A DNA stretch of 24,262 bases from Russula earlei (taxonomy: Eukaryota > Basidiomycota > Agaricomycetes > Russulales > Russulaceae), in NCBI GenBank assembly GCA_025769875.1, contig JAGFNK010000719.1:1-24262 (forward strand), in the 5' to 3' direction. Positions within the stretch are counted from its first letter, which is position 1. The number at the start of each line of letters is the position of its first letter. Under the pieces are notes generated by a model. That model was not told the origin of the DNA. It did not search any database and saw only the letters and a list, made by a program, of their open reading frames with translations. A program made the translations under genes and the position numbers. Positions 19,451-24,262 of the stretch are shown piece after piece.

Positions 19451-20050
19451 TGTTACAGCATCATGGCCGTTGGAGTGTTAGCTCAGAGTTCAGTGGGGCC
19501 AAGTCCCTGTGACTTGGTCCAAGGGTTCAGTGGGGCCAGTTCAAAGAGACCGGATCAAGGGTTTAGCGTCTCAAGGCTGAGTCAGACAATGACTCAGTCC
19601 ACAGACAGAGTTGATCTTCTGGTTTCACAGAAGAGGAGGATGATGAGAGAGAAGCAGAGGAGGAAGAGGAATGCAAAGGTTCCTTGTGATGAGCTCAAGT
19701 CAAGCAGGGTATGAGCCAACACAACACAAGTTGTGATTTGAGAGAGTTTTACAGAGCAGAGGGATGTGACAGGAAATGGGACAAAGCTAAGCTTGGGACA
19801 TTCCCCAGCTTCTACAGGCACTTAAATACTGTATGTAGCGAGGCTGTACAGTACTATATGCAGAACAATAGATAAAAGGTGAGCCAATAGCAAAAGGGGA
19901 TCAAAAGGTAAGGTGAAACACAAGAGGGTAAAGTGACAGGTGTTAATCAATATCAAGGGATGAAATGGTAATCAAGGGGATGAGGGTGACAGAAGGTAAC
20001 AATAACCAAAATGGGTTAGAGATGAACCAATAATGGGGTAAATCATGACA
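19451..20050 (-). repeat. Element B 3' LTR
   Basis: 600 bp, TGTTACAG...CATGACA. Minus orientation: TATTTAAG (about 19832) is followed by a GTCCC..GC/GC..GTCCC hairpin at 19777-19800 around AAGCTTAG. Two inverted TGAGTCA/TGACTCA sites lie near 19574-19596, and TTCAGTGGGGCCA is directly repeated near 19490 and 19528. A GAGGGGGGCATGA polypurine tract abuts its right end. The left boundary rests on TG...CA ends only; the matching 5' LTR is outside the window. Confidence 0.7.
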
Positions 20051-20067
20051 TCATGCCCCCCTCATGC
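20051..20067 (-). other. Element B polypurine tract
   Basis: Minus strand GCATGAGGGGGGCATGA directly precedes TGTCATGATT, the start of the 3' LTR. Confidence 0.65.
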
Positions 20068-20426
20068 TTAGTTCTCCAAACTAATCAGTCTTGGGGCCTG
20101 ACTCACGGAGCTCATCACCTTCAACCTCTAGCCATGCACTTTGAGACCCTGTTGCTCTAGGGCAGAAACCTCTGTAACTCTGGTGGGTCCTCCTGAGGAT
20201 ACAGTCCATCTGTCTGCTACAATTGGTGTGAGGTTTGTTACAATCTTAGTTCCAGTGAGCCCTGGTGTTGCAGTGTTTGCAGACATGTTGTCACTTCTGG
20301 AGTTAATGACATTGTGCTTTGGTCATGCGTGCAGGCATAAGGGGGGTGTTAGGGGTACTAGCATCATCAGAAAACATCTGGGGGAAGTGGGAGGGTGATC
20401 CCATGAGGGCATCATTTTGGGACTTG

Positions 20427-21338
20427 TCAACAACATGAGGGAGGTATTTGAGAGGGGGGGGTCAGAGAAAGAGGAGGATGAGTTGGTAGTGGAGGGGAGG
20501 AGGGAGTGGATGGTTCTTTTGACTTCTCAATTCTATCATAGCTTCCTACCAGTGAGTAATATGGCCCAGTGCTGCGAGTGAGGCCCCCATCAGTCATCAT
20601 GTTGTTGAGTTGATGGCGAACTTGGATGGAGGTGTTATTGGCCCAAAGGCAGCTGCAGATAGTGGCAGTTTCTTTGGTATGGGACTGAATTTCATGGAGC
20701 CAATCGGCAAGTTGCCCCTGAAGGACACTCAGGGCTCCTTGAATAGAAGCATGTTTCCCCTCTAGAACCTTTAGTTGGAATGAGCTCACATGGAGGCAGT
20801 AAACATCAGCAAGGGTGCCAGGGTCATGGAGGTTCTCGAGTGCCTGAGCAACATTGAAGTGGAAGGGGTGGTCCTCAACTAAGAGGTGGAGGTCAGAGGC
20901 CATAGCAGAGGGGTGAGGGGCAGAGATGATGGGTCGGGCAATGAGTTTTTCTCCATAGGTGGGTTCTCCTCAACCCATAGTTCCTAGAAGCATGGGTTTG
21001 TCATTCCACAAAGCGATGCATAAGTAAGGCAGTAGGCATTTCCATCCATTAACATTAATACAGAAAGGGGGAACATGCATATACAGTTCATAGACAAACC
21101 AGGGAGGGCCAGGGTGAGTGGGGTCTGCTTCGGTCGGGGTAGGTGAGGGTGTTCCCTCACGGATGGCAAGTGGGTTGAGGGTGGCTGAGAGGTCTTGTAG
21201 TTCAGCCTCATTGGGGACAATGAGGGTACGTTGGTTGATTATGTGCCGTATGACTTCAGGCAAGAGGGGTTCTTGTTTAATGATGGGAGAGGGGGTGAGG
21301 ACTGGTAGATGTGATGAAGTAGGAGCAGGGGACGACAT
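20427..21338 (-). pseudogene. Element B accessory ORF downstream of pol
   Basis: One frame of 304 codons is broken only by a TGA near 20972. It begins MSSPAPTSSHLPVLTPSP, a Ser/Thr/Pro-rich start like that of the element A accessory ORF. A segment with VNGWKCLLPYLCIALWND and LIARPIISAPHP follows, then a helical region (ALENLHDPGTLADVYCLHVS, LEGKHASIQGALSVLQGQLA) that may form a coiled coil, and a Pro/Ser-rich tail. No CCHC knuckle is present here, unlike element A. The function is unknown. Position, N-terminal composition and the pattern of a hydrophobic core followed by a helix suggest homology to 3114-4319, but I could not align them rigorously. Confidence 0.6.
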
Positions 21339-21387
21339 AGGAGTATTGTAGGTAGAAGTAGTGTGTTCGTGGTGCCAAGCTGACCAC

Positions 21388-22072
21388 TGTTATGAACCAA
21401 GGCCAGGTCCTGGCTATATATTGTCCTATTTCACTCAAGAGAGACCTCTCTCACTTTGCATTGCCAACTCCCTTCTGTTTCATGGGCTATCCCTCCTGTG
21501 GTGCAAGATATTGCTATTGCAAAGGCACTATAGCATGGCTGACTGAGCAACTCCACAGTGACCTCATAGGCTCACTAAGCGCTCCACAGTGACATCATAA
21601 TGATGTCATTGCTCCACAATGATCAGTAATGCACTCAGTAAGCCTGAAACTTGACACAAGCGAGTTTATGCCTCTGTAGTCCTATTGGATGGTACCAAAG
21701 GGTCTAGAATAGTTCCAGTCCTTTGTAATTGACCCTGTACACTGTATATAAGCCCCAATGTAGCATGGCAGTCGTCAGGACTGTCCATTTGTGATACTCT
21801 CATCTTCCTGGGTGCTCCCCTGCAACCACTCAGTTTAAAGACTCCTCTCATCCCCAAGGTACTCTTCAACAACCGCCTTGTTTAAAGCCCCTCACTACAC
21901 TGGCCTCTAGCCTTCACCTCTGTCTCTTGCAACACCTACCAGTCCCCATCTGGTACCTCCTCATCATTTGGCTCATCCTCCTGTTCAATGCCACCTTTGC
22001 CACGTACCATCTGTTCTGACCCTTGCCCACCTGCTCCTGAGTCCTTAGTGATCAGCAGTACATGTCTTGACA
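21388..22072 (+). mobile_element. Solo LTR F in element B
   Basis: 685 bp, TGTTATGAACC...CTTGACA, flanked by ACCAC at 21383-21387 and 22073-22077. Plus orientation: TATATAAG near 21743, then 30 nt later TCAGGACTGTCC, forming a hairpin with GGCAGTC. It is the same family as block E. U3 contains TGACATCA-TAA-TGATGTCA (21590-21608), a perfect 8-bp inverted repeat resembling a CRE/ATF bZIP site. No coding capacity. Confidence 0.93.
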
Positions 22073-22077
22073 ACCAC

Positions 22078-22452
22078 TCAGAAGGGGTGGGGGGTATTTA
22101 AGGAAACTGACCATATGATATAATTCCATACTAGATCCATAAGTACTGCTCTTCATATGGATAAATGAAAACTCAGAAAAATGGGGGTCCATCATGAGTA
22201 ATTGAAAGCTGCGGAAGTTGCCAGGGGAAAGAATTATGGAAAGAGTTGTTCCTGGCAGCTATGTTAAAGATGGTATGTCCACAGTCAGGGATGGTGGGAT
22301 CATTGACTGAATAGGAAGGGGGGTTATGTTGAATTGATTTGGGGAAGTAGGGTATGTTGTTGTATCATAAGTGCTTGGAACTGATGTTCCAGGTCATCTA
22401 GACTTTGTCTGGGTGGTGGGATTCTGTGGGATTCGGAATTAGTGGTAGTCAT
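22078..22452 (-). other. Region between element B pol and its accessory ORF
   Basis: A small ORF starts at ATG 22452, overlapping the pol stop by 14 nt, and runs for about 43 codons (MTTTNSESHRIPPPRQSLDD). Downstream, another frame has DPTIPDCGHTIFNIAARNNS and LPQLSITHDGPPFF. This may be a second accessory ORF or a decayed N-terminus of the 21338 ORF. Confidence 0.4.
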
Positions 22453-24113
22453 AATGCAGAGTTTGGATGGGTTGTTGTAGGTGGAACATGGTGATGGCAT
22501 CTTGAGCATTTTTAAGATTCAAAAGGGCTTCCCACATGTCTTCTGCAGTGGAGTACCCCTTCCATCGGACCCTGTACTGGAGACAGCCCCTGTGGGTACA
22601 TTGAGGCAGTGATTTTTTTCAACTTCGTATTCCCCTGAGAGAAGATCAGGTGGGGGTTCCATGAAGTTCAGTCCATGTTTGGCTGTTTCACGTGACTGGG
22701 GAGAGAAGGGAAGCATGGAACATATTTGTGCCACTGAGGGGGTAAGCGGAGAGTTGGTAAACAACGTGGGAAATTTTCTTGGTGATGGTGAAGGGGCCGA
22801 ATCATTCAGGGTGGAATTTCTGAAACTGATGGGGGGTTTTCAAGTTAGTACCCTCTAACCAGACCTTTGCCCTTCTTTGAAACCCTTGAATTTAGTTTCT
22901 TTTACCCAACCATCTTGCACCTTTTTCATTGCTTCCTGAGCTGATTCTCATATGTCCTTTAGAGCCTGGAGTCATTCTTGAATCCCTGGGAATTTGGATC
23001 TTAGTTGGGTGCCAAGTCCTTTGGGTTGAAGCCAATGAGCAATTCATTGGGGGTTCATTTTGTGGTTGTAGATTTATGAGCATTGAAGTGGTACTGAGCT
23101 ATGGGAAGCCAGTGTACCCATTCCTCTTGCTTCTCTCCAGTATAGATGCAGAGATACATTTCTAGGGTCTGATTGGTCCTTTTGGACTGTCCATTGGTCT
23201 GAGGGTGATAGGCAGTACTTAGATTTGGGTTGATTCCTAGAATTCGAGAGACTTCTTTGAACAGGTTGGAAGTGAAGTGGGAATCACAATCAGAAATGAT
23301 TTTGGAAGGAACCCTAGTCCAAGGGAAGGGTGTGTCATAAGAACAATTTGGCCATTTCCAGGGTCCCCATGTCTCTGTGGCATGGTATGAATATTGCCAC
23401 CTTGGTAGAATTGTGATCCATGATGGTCATGATAGTGTTGTTCCCTTCCAACAGTGGGAGATCGATGATCCAGTTGATGGCTATGGCTTGAAATGGTTTC
23501 TGGAATTCAGGGGGGATCGGGTGGATTGGGGGACAAGTGGGGTGCGTGGAAGATTTGTTGGCCTGACAGGTGGTGCATCCCCAAATGTAGTCTCAGATGA
23601 AGTAGCCCATTTTAGGCCACCAGAAGGATTCTTGGATTGAGTACAAGGTTCGGGAAATTCCCGTATGTCCTCCGAGAATGCTGTCATGATATGTGTGTAA
23701 ATCCTTTCATAATAGGGGTTCTTGGTATGGTACAACCAATTTTCCATTTTTGAAAAGTGCACCATCTTCTTCCTGTAGATTGTGTTTGGTCTTCCACATA
23801 AGTAGGTCTGATTGTCGGCTCTTTGTTCTTTCAAGATTTGCTCATACAGGTCTTCTGTGTAGAGTGTGCAAATGAAGAGTTTGTCGGGGAGTGCTGTGAT
23901 GTTTTGGTTGTCCCCTGATCCATTGTTGTGGTCAGGTCTTCATGACAGAGCATCTGCACGATTAGAAGTTCCAGGTTTATGGTGAATTTCAAAATGATAA
24001 TCTGCCAGCATGGATATGTAACCTGCAATCCTTTGGTTATTGTCGTTTTCATGTGACCTTGCACTTGCCATTTTTGGATGTCATTTTGAGTGCGAAATTA
24101 AAACTGCTATATC
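22439..24113 (-). pseudogene. pol: Element B pol, C-terminal part: RNase H end, integrase, chromodomain
   Basis: HHKPGTSNRADALS (about 23960) is the end of the RNase H/connection region, followed by a TGA where Arg is usual. The integrase HHCC finger is complete: HDSILGGHTGISRTLYSIQE and GCTTC (about 23690-23570). The first DDE residue is Asn (AINWIIDLPL, 23473-23475). The second Asp is kept in IISDCDSHF (about 23290). The third is Lys (NGQSKRTNQTLE, 23181-23183). The chromodomain carries LQYRVRWKGYSTAEDMWEAL and KNAQDAITMFH (about 22575-22470), ending at TAA 22439. Several frameshifts and stops lie between the catalytic core and the chromodomain, so no functional integrase is made. Protease and reverse transcriptase are outside the window or were displaced by the LTR at 24114. 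Confidence 0.9.
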
Positions 24114-24262
24114 TGTCATGGTAACTAGCTGTGTCAGTTCACAAGTGGAAAACAAGTTGATGATAACGAGGTGTTCAAGAAACGGGCTGGTTCCCATGTG
24201 TAATGAGTAAGGATCCCTGCAGCGGTCGAAGTGTTTTATGCTAAACAGGTTATGGCCAATAG
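24114..24262 (-). repeat. Start of a second LTR C copy, cut by the window edge
   Basis: TGTCATGGTAAC begins a 149-bp match to 16036-16185, roughly four of five positions alike, with the last 35 bases nearly identical. It interrupts the RNase H region of element B. Whether it is a solo LTR or the edge of a full element cannot be told. Confidence 0.8.

Larger units (their letters stand above)
19451..24113 (-). mobile_element. Element B: 3' half of a second Ty3/Gypsy chromovirus
   Basis: In minus-strand order: RNase H end, integrase, chromodomain, accessory ORF, polypurine tract, 3' LTR. It is inserted next to hAT-1, interrupted by solo LTR F (21388-22072) and cut at 24114 by the start of another LTR. 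That the pol part and the accessory-ORF part belong to one insertion is inferred from strand, order and the clean duplication around LTR F. Confidence 0.8.

Overview
The window looks like TE-rich chromosomal DNA of a filamentous fungus, most likely an agaricomycete basidiomycete. The evidence is Ty3/Gypsy chromovirus pol genes ending in chromodomains, hAT transposases with BED-type fingers, spliceosomal introns of 52-65 bp, and strong CpG depletion confined to the transposons. I see no intact host gene. Every recognisable coding region is a transposon gene or a broken locus.

Layout. 1-1880 is weakly coding, decayed sequence. 1880-2539 is a CpG-rich host locus whose reading frame runs into a hexanucleotide repeat encoding Asp-Ala/Asp-Thr. 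Element A (2540-9950), a full-length Ty3/Gypsy chromovirus on the minus strand, interrupts that repeat. It has 496-bp LTRs and a CGCAG target duplication, and the locus resumes at 9951 in the same reading frame. In minus-strand order A carries the 5' LTR, a 12-nt self-primer-like site, gag, a -1 slip site, pol (PR-RT-RH-IN-chromodomain), an accessory ORF with two CCHC knuckles, a polypurine tract and the 3' LTR. From 10450 to 11158 there is an inverted-repeat (MITE-like) unit.

11448-19261 is a multi-exon hAT transposase pseudogene (hAT-1, minus). It is split by a second hAT element (hAT-2, 11625-15404, 8-bp duplication GCTGCAAG) and by a solo LTR (16036-16916, duplication TATGC). hAT-2 is itself interrupted by a solo LTR (12320-12853, duplication AGATG) and another LTR-like block (about 13337-13790). 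From 19451 to the right edge lies the 3' half of a second Ty3/Gypsy element, B (minus): 3' LTR, accessory ORF, then the chromodomain, integrase and RNase H end of pol. B is broken by a solo LTR (21388-22072, duplication ACCAC) and by an LTR start at 24114.

Common themes. Most internal stops are TGA where related proteins have arginine (CGA). Catalytic acidic residues are lost where a GAN codon follows a C. Both fit CpG-to-TpG/CpA decay of methylated transposons. Six LTRs of several families share a layout: a TATA box, then about 30-39 nt downstream a hairpin whose second arm would be the RNA 5' end. In element A that arm is exactly complementary to the primer-binding position, the hallmark of Tf1-type self-priming. 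The least described part is the accessory ORF downstream of pol, present in both elements.
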